The position numbers and the translations under genes were made by a program. Below are positions 40,701 to 55,700 of a stretch of 64,000 bases of DNA, one piece after another; the first letter of the stretch is position 1; each line of letters opens with the position of its first letter. This stretch comes from Saxidomus purpurata (lineage: Eukaryota; Mollusca; Bivalvia; Venerida; Veneridae), in the NCBI GenBank assembly GCA_022818135.1, contig JAFMSR010000009.1, forward strand, positions 28,015,315 through 28,079,314, given 5' to 3'. The notes under the pieces were generated by a model that had not been told where the DNA came from, searched no databases, and saw only the letters and a list, made by a program, of their open reading frames with translations.

Positions 40701-43700
40701 TTATTTTTATTTGGTTTTATCAAAAACTACAGTCGGCGCTCCCGTAAAACAGAAAATAAAAAACTTCTGGCCTTAGTCAGAAAGCTGTCTTTATATGAAA
40801 TATTCAATGTCTGCTAATAGTACAGTCATTTTAAACAAGTTGAATTATCACAGTTAGTTGGCAGTATTTTTGAATATTAATGCTTCAATGAATTTTTCAA
40901 TTTAACAACTTTTTGTGTAATTTGTTTCTACATCATAAGCTGCCTAATTTACATACTTTTGTTCACATACACTTTGTTGCAATAGTTTACTACATTTGTT
41001 GGGAATGTGTTTGACAATACAATCTAAATACATATCTTAGTGCAACACATTCATATAGAGATTTCTTGTTCAGATTACATTCACTGTGGTTAGTAAAAAT
41101 ATTGTATGAACATTACATAACTGATATACTAAACTGCAAGAATAAACTGAAAGAATAAAGTTTTCCTATTATTGTGTGTTGTCAGTAGTTACCCAATGCT
41201 ATCATGTAACTTTGTGTACATTGTGCATGCTTGTTATGCACATTGCATACATGCAACGTGTGTTAATTGCATTTCGCCTCAATCACTAAAATTTGCAATG
41301 ACATCTTGAGAATCTGCAGGGATTGGTTCTATGAAGAGTAATGTCTTTAGTGATTGGGTCATTCATAGGTAGTATTTCTAGCTATTGGTTCATTGTAGCT
41401 CCAAAAAATGAAAGAAATAGCATCTAAGTCATCATGTGCAATCTTTTTAAGCAAAAAGTAAGATTATGTTCCTCAACTTCCTCTCCAGGTCAGAACTCCA
41501 TACATATAATCAATGTATACTGAAGCAGAAAGGTTTTTTTTGTATAGGTAAGTGTCATAAAAATGTAAATGAGCTTATTAAATGATATATAGTAGATAAA
41601 TTTGACAAGTATCTGCATGAATACATTTGTGACCCTTTGAGTTTATTAAGCATAATTTAGTTTCTTTCAGTGACCTGGTACTTATTGTTACTATTCCTTT
41701 GGGGTATATGGAGAAATACAGAGCATATGTTTAGTATTTGACAATAGACATAAAATCTTTGCAGTTACTAATATAATACCTTATTAACATAATTCATAAG
41801 AAGAATCTGCTATGTCATCAGTTAAGCCTGATTTTGACACCTTAAAGTATTATAGTTTTAATATTAAATGTGATTTAGAACTTGCTGATAATTAGTTAAA
41901 ATCTTGATAAGCCTCTTCAGGTAGATTATCTAAAGCATAAGTTTTAGGATAAGCCGAAAGGTCAGTTGATCATATAGTTCTTCTTTGTTGTATTTAATGA
42001 TACAAATTAAGGAAAGCTTTTATTGTTAGAACATGACCTTAACTTTGGAACATTAAAACGCACAACAAGATCATTTTTGTAGACCTGGATGGAGTTATAA
42101 AAACATGTTCATGTGCTTATTATGACCCCCTCCCCCACCCTCCATATATTGGGTAGGGGAGACATTTTGAAGTTGTCCTGCCTGGATGACTGTCTGTCTG
42201 CGTGGATGAGTGTCGCAAAGTTTGTCTGTGAGGAGACATGTTTTTGAAATAAAAACTATAGCTTATGATTTGGTTTGCTCTGTGTCAGTTTATATGATAA
42301 ATAATGAGGTAAGCACTTTAAGACAAAGACATTAGTTGTGAAAGTTTTAAGGTCTATTTAGTATCATGTTATTTAAGGATTCAACAAGTAATTAATATTC
42401 ATGTATAGTCAACAAATTCATGTTAGTTCATTTGTTACTAGGTGGCATACATTTTCCAGCCTTTTTCCCTATTTCAAGTGTACTTGCTTCTTGACAATTA
42501 AAATTCGATTAATCTATATCAGATTTGTAATCTGTATTAGATTTGGTTATTATTGGCAGATTTGCGGAAATTATGGGTTTGTCCATTTAATTTTCCTTTT
42601 GTACCGAAACATGATACTGAAATGTTTATTTACAAATTGTAGCTCACAATCTTCATCAGATCTGACCTAATATTAGTGGAGAGAAAGGGGTAATTAATAC
42701 ATCTAGTTTATTTAAAAACTGCAATGTGGTAAAAATATCAGAATTTATATAATGTTGCAATAGACTTTACTTGGTTATTTTTCTGTTGTAGTAAGTTTTC
42801 TGTGACACTTTGTAGTTTTGAAATAAAATTTGATGAAGCTTGAACTAATTATGAAATTATAGTTACACTTCTTTGATACAATGTTTAACACTAACAGTTT
42901 TCAAACACCAGAAAGCATTTTAAACTTAAAATTTAAACTTCAGTAATTAGGTAGTGGTGGTATTAAAATGACCATTTCAGATTGAAGTTATTCCTGAAAT
43001 TGTTTTAAATGGTCACCAGAGCTGCTTGAATTCAAATTTGAATTTTTGAATTGGAGTTGCATTATGGGATTATGTTAAACAGGACGTGGTGGGTGGATGG
43101 GAAGGATAAAACTATTGAGGACATAGAGGGATCATGCTGGGCTATAAACACTTTAGATCATTTTCACAGTGACAAGTTAGGGCAAATTAAATAGTGTTTG
43201 ACAACGAAACAACAATTGTTGTTTAACCACAGGTCTTCTATGAGTGGCCAGGACCAAGAAAACATACCCTAAAAAATGTAATTATGCTAAACCTCTACAA
43301 TGTACGTCCAAACAAAGTAATATGTGCATTTCCTGCCTCCTTGCCAAGCAAATTAAGGTTGATTGGTTGGCAGTTTTTTTGGCTTTTTTTGCCTTTTTTG
43401 CTCTAAAATGCTTTTTAAAAAATTGAACATTTTCTTACAAAACAGTTTTTAAGTTGGCAGTAAAAGGTAGGGGCCAGTCAGAAAAAAGGAAACTTTTTTT
43501 TTTCTGCCTATCAACACCAGATACATTTTCTGTTGAAAAAAGATGCAGTCATGCATTTCTCCAACAGTTATCAACCAATATAATCAATCTACATACCAAT
43601 TGTTAGAGGAATGATTCCTTTATAAGGAAAACTTGCTGCCATGCCAACTATTTCTCAATTGTCAATAGTATAAACAACAAATTTCTGTTGTTGGCTGAAT

Positions 43701-46700
43701 ACATGTACTTTGTGCCTGATGTTACTGTTCATGCTGCATGCAGAGAACAGTTCATGTAATAAAGCTGTCTTACTCATTTTTTTGATAGTCATTTAAAATT
43801 TGATTGAAATTTGAATAAAATCCCAGCACCTAGGTTTGCAGTTGTATTGCTGTAAGAGTGTGTGCCATGTGTCAAACAGGTCTGGTGGACATAACAGTCA
43901 TTAATATATTTACCATTGAGTACTCGGGTCATTATAGGCAAATAAAATGAAATTTTATTGACCAATTATTCATAATAACTGTTGATTATTTGAAATCTAG
44001 AAGCCTGTAGGTGTTTACAAAGTGATAAAACTTTTGTGCTCAAGATTAATGTAAGGTATTGTTTTTCCATGTTGGTGAACTGTTTATATTTTTCAGCTAA
44101 TTATCTTGTGAAACCCGACTGAGACTGACCATGACCGTTAGTAATGGACAGTGTGGACATAATCTAACATAAAGTTCTCACAAACAATAACAAAGTGTAT
44201 GTACAAATTATCTGCAATAAATGCAGACATTTACTAGTTGTTATAACCCTACGGGCTGTAAAGGTAATGACTCGTCAACAAGCTTAAACTGACCAGTCAT
44301 GAGTCATCCACTGGACCACAGTGGTAGATCTTGTGGTGACACTTTTCATTCACCACTGGTTTATCTTATATTGATTATCTATAAACAGATAGATTAGTTT
44401 TCCAAAACTCAGGCTCCAGTTGCATTTTAAGAGGTTCTTAAAAAGTTACCTCCCTTGGTGAGAAGGTCATAAAAGGTAAACAGATATAAAGGAAGGACCC
44501 TCTGTATTGAGTGGGTTTGAAATAACATAGTCATTATCATGTGTGAAAATCTTTGAAGAATGCAGAAGATTTCATTCATTTTACAGTGAAATAATAATGA
44601 TAATTATGCAGATGTTGACAACTTTTTCCTTACAAAAACACTTAATCATAGCCAAGGTGTCCCTGTAGTATATTCTTCCCATAGCCTTGAGAAACGTGTA
44701 CTATACTTCATATAGCTTTAGGTAGCACTTTGAAAATGATAGAAAAAGCTCTCTGGGTGACACACCCTAAAAGTAAATAAATTGAATAATTTATTAAAGA
44801 TTGTTACTTCATACGATATTTTGTAATAAATAACTTGTATATAACCTAAATTGTCATAGCCATATGTATAGAAATGTTAAGATGAGTTTTCATGATAAAA
44901 TTTTGTCAGTGTCAGATAACGATCTTTGCCCAAAAGAAAAATTGTCATCATGAAGTTATTGTATGATCTGTATGTAAGGTGTATAGAAGGTGTAATTCAA
45001 TAACATTTGTAATTTGGATATTTTATACAGAGTACTTGACAAAATCTTGAAGAATAGATATTAGAAACTGTTTCCTAAAATAGATACAGCTAGTATTTCC
45101 CATGTAAAGCTTAGCAATAGCTTAGGATAGTTAGTAAAGTCCCTTGGGTCATCGCCCAGTATAGTATAGCGGCGGTGATCTTCTTGTATGAACATGCAAT
45201 CATTTGTCTTCGGCTTGTATTGTGGAAGACTTTAACCAAAATATCTGATGAAACTCAAGCATCTGTCCTCTGAACTTCCTCCCCGCTCCCTGCTTAATTC
45301 ATCTTTATGAAGAGAAAAAGACATGCACATACTGTGTAAAGAAAATGATGAGTGGGTAACTATACAGACTTCAGCTTGGTATAATTGTCATCTGATACTT
45401 GTACATTAGCTAAATTATCTCAGTTTTTGTAGAGTTTATGAAAGATATTAGTGTAATTTAAGGCTTTAATCATCTTTGATAATGTCATTATACAATAAAC
45501 CCAAAGATAGAATATCAAATGATGATTTAAATCTTAATTCAGCAGAGACATGTTCATTGATAAGTTTGAAACTGATACTTTATGGAAATAAATAAGAAAT
45601 TGTATCAAAAAAAAATTTTCAAATAAAGTTTTTAATATGTTTAGATACCGGGTATCTACTGGTGCATTTAGGACTGGTGGTCACATAATAATGATTATAA
45701 TGGTGTATGCTTTCCTGAATATGGTGAAAATAAAGTCTTTGGCAATCTGCTTTTGGGAAAGAAAGACAATTCTGAATGCCCTAAGAAACTTGTCTTTTGG
45801 ACCGGCATTATACTTGAATCATTGATTTAGGGCATCTTACATTGCCCTTGTCAGTTTGAGTTGCACATGGTTGAGTGACTGACATGTGGGAGAACATTGA
45901 TAACAGTTTGTTGTGTTTGCAGCAGAAACATGATGCAAAATGCTCATTTCAGTATCATTTAAAATATTGTAATGAGGAAATGAGTGCCCATATAATGGAC
46001 ATTATGTAATCTCTGAAAAACAAACAATACTGAATCTGACATTATATGATGTGTTCTGGGTAGGAGATGGCGTGCAATTTCATCCCAAGAACAGTGTTCT
46101 CAGGTTATTTTCTAACATGTGCGGACATCAGAGGACATGAAGAACAAGGATGCCCATATAGACAACTATGTAGCAATCAACTTGGACCACATGACATTGT
46201 GTGTTTCTTCTACTGCATTTGCACTTCATGGCACTGTAATACTATTATTTAGGAAGAAACATGAAGTCAGATTGACAGTTCACATTCAATTAAAGGCTTT
46301 TTATTATTGAATGCCTAAATACACCACATTCAACAGTCAATAAAATATGACAGAATTAAAAAGTAACAATGTGTACGAAGACTGGATGTTTAAAAAACAG
46401 TTTTTACTTGAAATTAACAATTACGATTTGGTACATAAATAAGAGCTATTTTGATATCAGAAATAACCAGGTGGTTTCGAAAGTGTGAATGCTGGTAGAT
46501 CAAAGTCGTTTTATTCTACTTAATTACTGGAAAAGTAGTTTTTGTCATCGAAATACTAACATAAGCTTGGTTTTGATACTAATGGGTATTTACCTAGAAG
46601 TATTTTAATAAGTCATTCATCAGGTGTGTTTATTTGATCTTTCTGAGGTACCATGATTTACGTGAGATGTAAATTTAACCGCAAATAAAGCAAAGTCTTT

Positions 46701-49700
46701 TTGTAGTTTTTATGCCCAAGTGAGCACCATATTTGGGCTTTTTTGCCGTGTATTATGAAAGTGATATATCAATTTAAATTTGAGAATGCCTGATGGGTAA
46801 AAATATCTTCAATCACTCATTCATATTTCCTTAAAACTTGAAATCTTCATTATGTTTTCAATTATATTCAGCTCTTCTCTGTATGAAGCTAGGCGAACGG
46901 TTGACTGTGCATTATTTTTTAATGTAAGCCTTTAATAGACAGTTGGATTTAGTTCCTTTCATATGTAAGTCAGATCAGATACAGAAGCTACACTGATGAT
47001 TATTGATGACATTGTCTTCTTCTTTAACTTTTCTGTAATTTGTAAATAGTTGAGCAATTTTCTTACTAGTGACCCCTATGCACACAGATTATGGTAATGT
47101 ACAGTATCTCTGGTCATGTACAGCATCTCTAGTCATATACCTCTGATCATGTACAGATCTCTGGCCATGTACAGTGCCTCTGCTGATATTAAATTCCTCT
47201 TATCATGTAAGATATCTCTTGTCATGTACAGTTTCTCTAGTCATGTAAAGTATCTGTGGTCATGTACAGTTTCTCTGGTCATGAACAGCATTTGTAAAGT
47301 CAGTTAACGCTTCTCTAAAAACTATGTTAACAAAATATTTGCAAAAAGAAATCATTCAAAAGAGGTTTAGGGTATCAATGATACAGATCTGTTTTCTCCC
47401 AAGGTTTGTTGGTGGTCATGGTGGGTATAATTATAATATTTTGAAGAAGTGGACACCCTTTACTGGTAAGATCAAGTATAATTAAAATATTCAGCAAAGA
47501 ATATTCAGATTTTTTACACAGATTACCTCACGGTATTTAAGGTTAGTGAACTGTTATTGACACCCTGACTGATGATTCCTAAAGTAATTTCTGATATATA
47601 CACTATAGCTCACATTTTTAGCATGGACTTGTATAACAAGAAATTAAAATGTAAAATGCTATATGATGTTTGGTTGTTTCATTTTTGATTTGGCCAAAAC
47701 CTGCCATCAACCTAATATCTGGGCCTCTGATTGGATTATGTGTCTTTATTATTTTTATTTTGCTTGTTTACAATGTTACTGTTACAGTTTTCATGTTTGA
47801 CTTCAATTTTGAAGAGATTCCACCTGAGCAAATGATTCACAGTTTGTTAACAAATTGAAACTCTGGTCCTGGATTTTGTCAGGCTTCCTTGTGCATAGAT
47901 CACTTAATGATTTATTTACCTTCATAAATGTCTAACTCCATAGTCAAACAATTTTTAACTTTATTCAAAACTAATTGAAATGTCCTTAATTAAATATTTG
48001 ACTGGGCGTTATATATTCTATAATAGTTTTGTTACAGTGGGTATGCAGTTCATATAGTATTACATGAAATACAATTTTAATTCAGAAACTGTGCAGTGGA
48101 GTGTACATGTTTGTGTACTTAAATACTTAAAAGCAGTATCGCTGTTGTGTGTCCAGTGACACTTAATTTGTTCTTCAGTCTATTCCTCTTGTAATTTCCA
48201 ATTTGTTTATCTGTCTTTTTGTTCTATTTTATCCACTCTTGGAAATAAAACTGTTTCACTCATCACTTTTATAACATTTGGTGGGTTGATACAATGATGT
48301 ATTTAGGTTACCTTAATTCTGTACTGGTCATGGTCCACTTATTAATGTATGCAAAATTTCAGTCATAATGTACAGTGTGGTACAGTCATAATATACAGTG
48401 GTACAGTCATAATGTACAGTGTGATACAGTCATAATGTATGGTGTGGTACAGTCATAATGCACAGTGTGGTACAGTCATAATATACAATGAGTTATAATG
48501 TACAGTGTGGTACAGTCATAATGTACAGTGTGGTACAGTCATAATGTATGATGTAGTACAGTCATAATGTATTGTGTGGTACAGTCATAATGTATGATGT
48601 AGTACATTCATAATGTACAGTGTAGTACAATCATAATGTACAGTGTAGTACAGTCATAATGCACAGTGTGGTACAGTAATTTTGAAGCAGAAAAGATATG
48701 TCTTCACAAAGAAGAGTCCTTGAAATTCAAATATTTTCAATTTTGTTGATTTTTTTGTGTATCCTCAAACTTTGGTACAGTTTTCAAACTGGATAGATAA
48801 ACAGATTTAATATTTTAATGGTGGTATTTCAGAAGTGTATACAAATGCTTATATAAAGTTCCGTACAATGTTAATATATTCACAGTACAGTATTTTAATT
48901 GGTAGTCTTTTTCCCTAAAATGGTAAACTTTGGTTAGTGAAAGGTTATTTCAGTTTAGACAAATGTTGGAGCTTTCTGTGTCTAAATATTAAAACTGTTT
49001 TGGAACGCAATAGTATCCCCTTCTTATGGAAGAGTGTAGCATGCAGATTTAAGTTTATAACATCAAAGTATCACTAGTGTATCAATAATGCATACCCCAC
49101 GCAGTATAGTTCCTTGCAGTTGAAGTAAATAATTCAGAAATTTGTCTTCACAGACTGTTACATGCAATAAGTTTGATTCAGCAATATGGTCTTTGAAAGC
49201 AATTCATTATATTGTTCAACATAAATAAGTATTGTTTTCGTTAGTGTTTCATGTGTTGTGATTGTTGCCATATTAAGGTTGGGAAAATCCCCAGATCTTT
49301 CTATTCTTAGATATGAAAGGACAAACTCTTACAATTAAAATGCACAGTACTATTATTTGAGAGTGCAGCTATGAACCAGTCAAGTCACTCTGTGTGAGGA
49401 GTTTGAGGAAAGGAATGAACCACTTGTGTTGCAAGAGTTAAAATTTAGTCAAACACAAAGATTTGATGTAACATCTCTATGTTCTAATTTTACCTCAATT
49501 TTAAACATTGGAAGAAATGTGCAGCATATCAACTGGCTTTAAATATAATTATTGTGAAGCATTTGACATTTTAACTAATTTTTACTTGCAAAGAAAAGTC
49601 ACTTTCCATCAGTATTTCAATACAATGTAACCTATCACATAGTGAGTATGAGGTGCTTATAGTGAGCTATATCATATCTGTAGTCAGTCACATCATCTCA

Positions 49701-52700
49701 TATACAATTTCTTCAAATGACATCTTCTCTTGAAACCACTATGGTCATTTTCAACTCAATAACTTCACAGGAATAGTGCTTGTATGGTCACAGTACAAAA
49801 ATGCTCAAAATGTTCAGCTCAACTGCACATGATGCCCACTACATCTAACTGAACATTACTGTTAGGGATAGATACATTACTGTTAGGGATAGATACATTA
49901 CTGTTAGGGATAGATACATTACTGTTAGGGATAGATACATTACTGTTAGGGATAGATACATTACTGTTAGGGATATTTATTAGGGCCATCACTGTCCTCT
50001 TATTTATCAGAAGTTTTAACTTTCATCAATTTATAATTATAATATAGCGGAGGTTTATGTAGCCATTGTTGCTAGAATGAACTATAGTACAGGGATGAAA
50101 TAACTACTTGAAGGCACCTTGCAAGAAACTGCCAACTTCTCCTCATGTGGAGTCAGGACTTTAGTTGGGCTTGAAGCAAATGATGACCCTGATAAAGATA
50201 ACTATAAACTACCACTGGCCCAAATATTGAAATTCAGTTATCAACTTATGGTTTGTTTGCTTTCCATTTGTTAATAACTTGTGAAATATTTTCATTTTTA
50301 CGAGTTATTATAAGGCCTATCTTGATGTTGAAACTGAAGCATCTTGGTGGCAATCACTTCCAGAACTTATCAAAGTTACATTGGTGAAAGTTGACATTTG
50401 CTGTCTAATCGCTAAAGCCCGTACTTGGTATCACACAGCTTTATATCTGGCTTATTGGGATTAGTTGTGAAATGCAATTATGACTTTGATGTGGGTGAAT
50501 CTAGGGTGATGACTGAATCTGGGTCAGTGTTGTTGGTCAACAAGGAACGTTGGCAAAGTTTCAAGCTACATATCAGTATGTGTGTTTCATTAGAACTGAT
50601 AGTAACTATGCTGTTGATGAGAAGGGCTTAAAGAATCAAAGATACAGAAGTTACAGTGTTGTTGAATTCTTAGAGGCCCTGACACAGTCCACTAGAGATT
50701 TGTCATAGAAGTATCACAATAGACTTTATCAGCATAGTCATTGTTACGATCATCACCATCATCATTGTCATCCTAACCATATTGTCATTTGAGGCCTCCA
50801 TCTTTGGTATTGTTTTCATCATTATAACCATTAATCACCTAGTTATCACTGTTATTACTGTTGTCATAGATCTTGATTATCATAATCATTATCATCATCA
50901 ACATTAACAGCTCCATGGTATATCAAAGTAAAGTTGCAGAATCCATGTAACTCATGCATTCAATCATGCCTTTTACCATGTTGGAATCATTCTTGCTATT
51001 TATTAATACATGTACACTGTTAAAGGAACATTTCTCGTAGTGTGCTTACAATTTTTCAGTTACAAAATTTATTGTTTCAAGAATGTATTTGCATATTTTT
51101 CAGAAATTGACAACAGCTTGTTTTCACCTCCGCCACCATTAGGTCAGTTTACTGCGACACAAACCAACGGTACAACTTGTAACAACAACAACAATGAAAA
51201 TGATGCATCACCAGACACGTCTTTCGACAGTATACAGATGTCAACACAGACAACTCCAGTACCACATCGCAGGATGGCCACCACTCCCACACAGACCATT
51301 GAAGATGTTGCATCAAAAGAACAAGGAAAAAAGAGGTAAGGATTGGTTAGCGATTTTACAAAAAAAACTACATTTGCAAGAAGAGTTTTATCATTCTTAC
51401 ATAAAAAATTACATTTATTGATGAGGTAGCTGGTGGGAGTTCTACTGATTTTCCTGAACTGACTGAAACAGATGTGAACTTTTCCCTAGATTCTGACGAG
51501 GGCTACTGCTGGTTGCACCCATCCACCATTCACTTTAGACTGTCTCAACTTTGTATTATTTCATAACAGTGTGAAAATTATAAATGTCCTCATTATAAGT
51601 AAATGTCAAAATATGTGACAGTTTACGTGAATTAGCATACCACCAAATAGTAGTACTGCTAACTGTGTCAAGGAATAAGATTGATTGGTTTTGATAAGTG
51701 TAAGAATTTGTAAAGTTAAAAACATCAGCTGTTGTGTTGTGTATGACAAGGCATGTTGTTACTTCACAACTAGCCAGGGGTTATGTAGGAATTTGTTATG
51801 TAAATGAGATGTCATGTCAGTCTCATTAAAATATTTTCCGCAAAGTTGGTGACTTTTGCCAAATTTTAACTGGTTTCATACAATTGAATTCAGAGTTTTT
51901 AGTAGTTGTAATAATTATGAAGTTATATATACAGGTGATTATGAGAGCAAATTATTTATGGTAGCAATAATTTATCAATGCTTCACAAGGTAAAAAATTT
52001 AATATTGTGTCATTACCTATTTTAAAGTTGCATACCCAGTGGAATGTCACATAACAATTAAGAAAAAAGATATTTTATACTCATACAACCATAGCAACCA
52101 TGGGTCAACCAGTACTTTGGTTTCTAACGATAGGTCATAAGGTTAGACAAGGTCATTTTTACCACCTGAAGTTGAGGTGGAGCCAAAAATTATGAATTAG
52201 TATTAATAGTACCTGTCAGGAGGATAGATGTTCTTGTCCTTGTAAATATGAGTCAGTGTGTCAGTACTGTCCAGTCATAGGTACAGCCCTCTACGTGAGT
52301 GATGGAGTGATGATAAACAGCAGATAATGCAAAATAAAAATGAGGGTAGGAGAAGAGAAACTTTAAAAACAATCTGCAACCATTTTGTTGATCAGTAAAA
52401 CTTTGTTTATATATAATGATTACATTAACAATTAACTAGCTAGTAAAATATTCTATACAGACACTTGACTGTTTTAGGCAGGTATACAAGTTCTATATAT
52501 AGACATAGTATGTATTTCTTGGTACCAATTTATTTTATTTTGATTACAAAGAAATCTTTCACAGCTGATTGAATCATTCTCTCACACACATTGCTGATGT
52601 AATTACATGCTCACAAGAGAAGCTGCCACTGTACCATTTTACAGCTGGGTGCACTGAGGCATGTTTGGCACCGGTGGCCCATGGCCACATCTCAACCTCG

Positions 52701-55700
52701 CTTTCCAGAGGCAAACTCCCTAAACCACTGAGCTATCGAAACTTGATATTGAATATGCGTTAGATGAAGGACTCATAGGGGATAAAATCACCTTCTAGAA
52801 AATGTGTATTCAAAATATGATCACCATTTGCAATGATAAAAGTGTTTTAAAAACATACTTATGATGAAAATAATCAATGCTGCACAGTGATTAGTATATA
52901 AGTTTGTTATTGACAGCTGTCCTCAAGATAGTTTTATTAGTTTATGCAGATATAATGTGTACATAAATTACATTAATTGACACTGGTTAATTAATCATGG
53001 ACTACAATAGGTCAATAAAGTTAGCTATTTATATGTGATAGTAATCAGTTCATTGAATGTTGATTGGTTACTTATTTATTCACGGTGGTCCGTGTAAGTA
53101 CATGGTTGACCTTGCTTCACACCACATTTGTAAACTGTTCTGTAAAATAGTAGCACAATTATTTGTAATCACTGCCATTGAAAATCATAAATAATATGAC
53201 ACAAGTGTAGTACACCGTAAGTAATGTTCCACTGTAAGAGGCTAATCATTGAACAATGTATGTCACATGGAAAGAAACAATTGTGGTGCAGTGCAATATA
53301 AGAAAAGCATCAATTAGTATGCTTAATACTGTAACACTCGGCCGAGGGTAACAGATATTATTTTTGTTGTTTTGATTTTCTGATTCTTGAAAAACTTTAC
53401 TCTGATTGAAGATATTTTCTGTTTTCAGATATTTACAAGGAAGCATTTGAAAGCACAAAGCGAACAGAAGAGGCTAAATTCAAGGTCCGCTTTGACAACC
53501 TGCTTCAAGAAATGCAACAGTCATTTGAAATTCTGTCTCCAAGAGATGGGCAGGTCCCGTCAGGATATGGTAGTACTTCATGTACGTATCTACAGTGTAA
53601 ACTCTGATCAATCTGCAGTGTAAACTGTCACCAATCTGCAGTGTAAAGTCTGATCAATCTGCACTGTAAACTGTCACCAATCTGCAGTGTAAACTCTGAT
53701 CAATCTGCACTGTAAACTGTCACCAATCTACAGTGTAAACTCTAATCAATCTGCAGTGTAAACTCTGATCAATCTGCAGTGTAAACTGTCACTAATCTGC
53801 AGTGTAAACTGTCACCAATCTACAGTGTAAACTGTCACCAATCTGCAGTGTAAATTGTCACCAATCTGCAGTGTAAACTGTCACCAATCTGCAGTGTAAA
53901 CTGTCACCAATCTGCAGTGTAAACTGTCACCAATCTGCAGTGTAAATTGTCACCAATCTGCAGTGTAAACTGTCACCAATCTGCAGTGTAAACTATTATC
54001 CATCTGCAAAGTAAAGTATGACCAACCTGCAGTGTAAAGTTACTACAAGTTACAACTGTATTGCAGTATTTGAAGAACTGAATATTAGAGGTTTTGAATT
54101 GTACACTGCCTTGAGACAGTTGTCAATGAGACATGACATAACTGGTATGTTGTAAGTAATTAAGAATAAGGATCACAATAAACATGCACAAAGACATTTC
54201 CTTGTTTTTTTTTCATATGGAAAACTTGTTTAGTGAAATGTTAACTCCATTAAAGATCTAACATGCTGATAACAGAGTTATAAGATTGTTTCATCTGTAA
54301 GAAAATCTGTAACTGAAAATTTCTTCATTATGTTTTAACTTTCATCTTTTGATCTATGTGTAAATACCTAAGGACTGTTACATACCAAGGAAATATTTAT
54401 CCAAAAAAATGTAAAATTTTGACATGCATATTGATGACATCAGAATTTGCTTGAAATTCAATGTTTTATGGCATTGTTTCATTCAGACTTAATTTCATGG
54501 ATTATAGGAGTTTAAGATCACACTAATAAGACTGTACGATTTTGAGATCATGCAAATAAAACTTATTTTTAGAATGTCCAAATGAAACTGAATCATTTTT
54601 AGCAAATAAAATGCATTATTTTGAGATAGAACAAATAAGGTTTTGAGGTTGTTTTTTGTAGATGGAGATTTGATGACAACGTACAGAAGCAGGGTGAAGG
54701 ACCTCCTGGTCAGTCTGTCTCAGAGGCTCGAACTAGCTGTTGAAAGTAAGTCCATCAGAAGAATGCTCTTCAATGGCTGAAAAATAAGTTAATAATATAA
54801 TTTTCAATATTGATAAGTAAGGTTATCATATTGTTACTTACCCTTGAAAAGTGAAATAGTCTAGAACCACTGAAGACTTTAACCATATCAAAGTTTATCA
54901 TATAATGTCTGACCCCACCCACATCTTACTGATCATTTAATTCATCATTGTACGGTACAGCTAAAAAAGGATTTTGTTTGTATTGGATATTGAAAATAAG
55001 TTAATAACTTGGTCCACTGCTAAGTCATCCCCTTCACCATCTACTTCAAATAGTCAGTGTCCATTCTTGCTAGTCACTCCTATGTATTCAGATGTTAATA
55101 ATTGAAAATTTACAGGTTTTGATGAAAGTTGTGCTCACAATCCAAGTTTGACATCACTGAAAGTGAAGCAGATGATTTCCAAACTGGTGGAGGACAGACT
55201 CGGTGAATCTCTAGATCTGGTAAGCTGTTTATTTATGGATAGAAAATGCTCACAACCGTCTCATGATTTCTGAAATGGAACCACTGTCATGTGACATGAA
55301 GTATGAGATATATGATTTCAGAACATTTCTCTGTGTGTTGTGTCTCAGTCTTAAGTATGTGATATTAAAACAAACGTATCCAAATAACTTAATCATTCAT
55401 GACGGCAGCTCCTATCTAGAACAGTTGTACTGCGAGGAGATATTGTTTTTGCAGTGACAGTCTGGCCAAACATCTTACCATAAGCTGCCATGAGTTTTGA
55501 AGAAGTTGTTATTTACTTGTGGAGATGTAAATGGAAGTAAAGAAAGACAGAGGAGGAGGAAGTTGTATCAGAAAAATAAAATATGGCATTTAACCTGATA
55601 AAATAGGGACAGCATGTATATAGTTAATCTTATCAGATTTTGCTTTTCACTATAAAACTTGGTAAGAAATTAGAGTGATTCTCAATATTTTACAGACAAG

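Noticed and set aside
49850..49975. Interstitial telomeric repeat because of TTAGGG
   Set aside because: TTAGGG occurs once per 21-bp unit, not in head-to-tail hexamers.
50425..50631. 68-residue frame as an exon of the main gene
   Set aside because: No splice sites in a usable phase; composition is not distinct from the surrounding intron.
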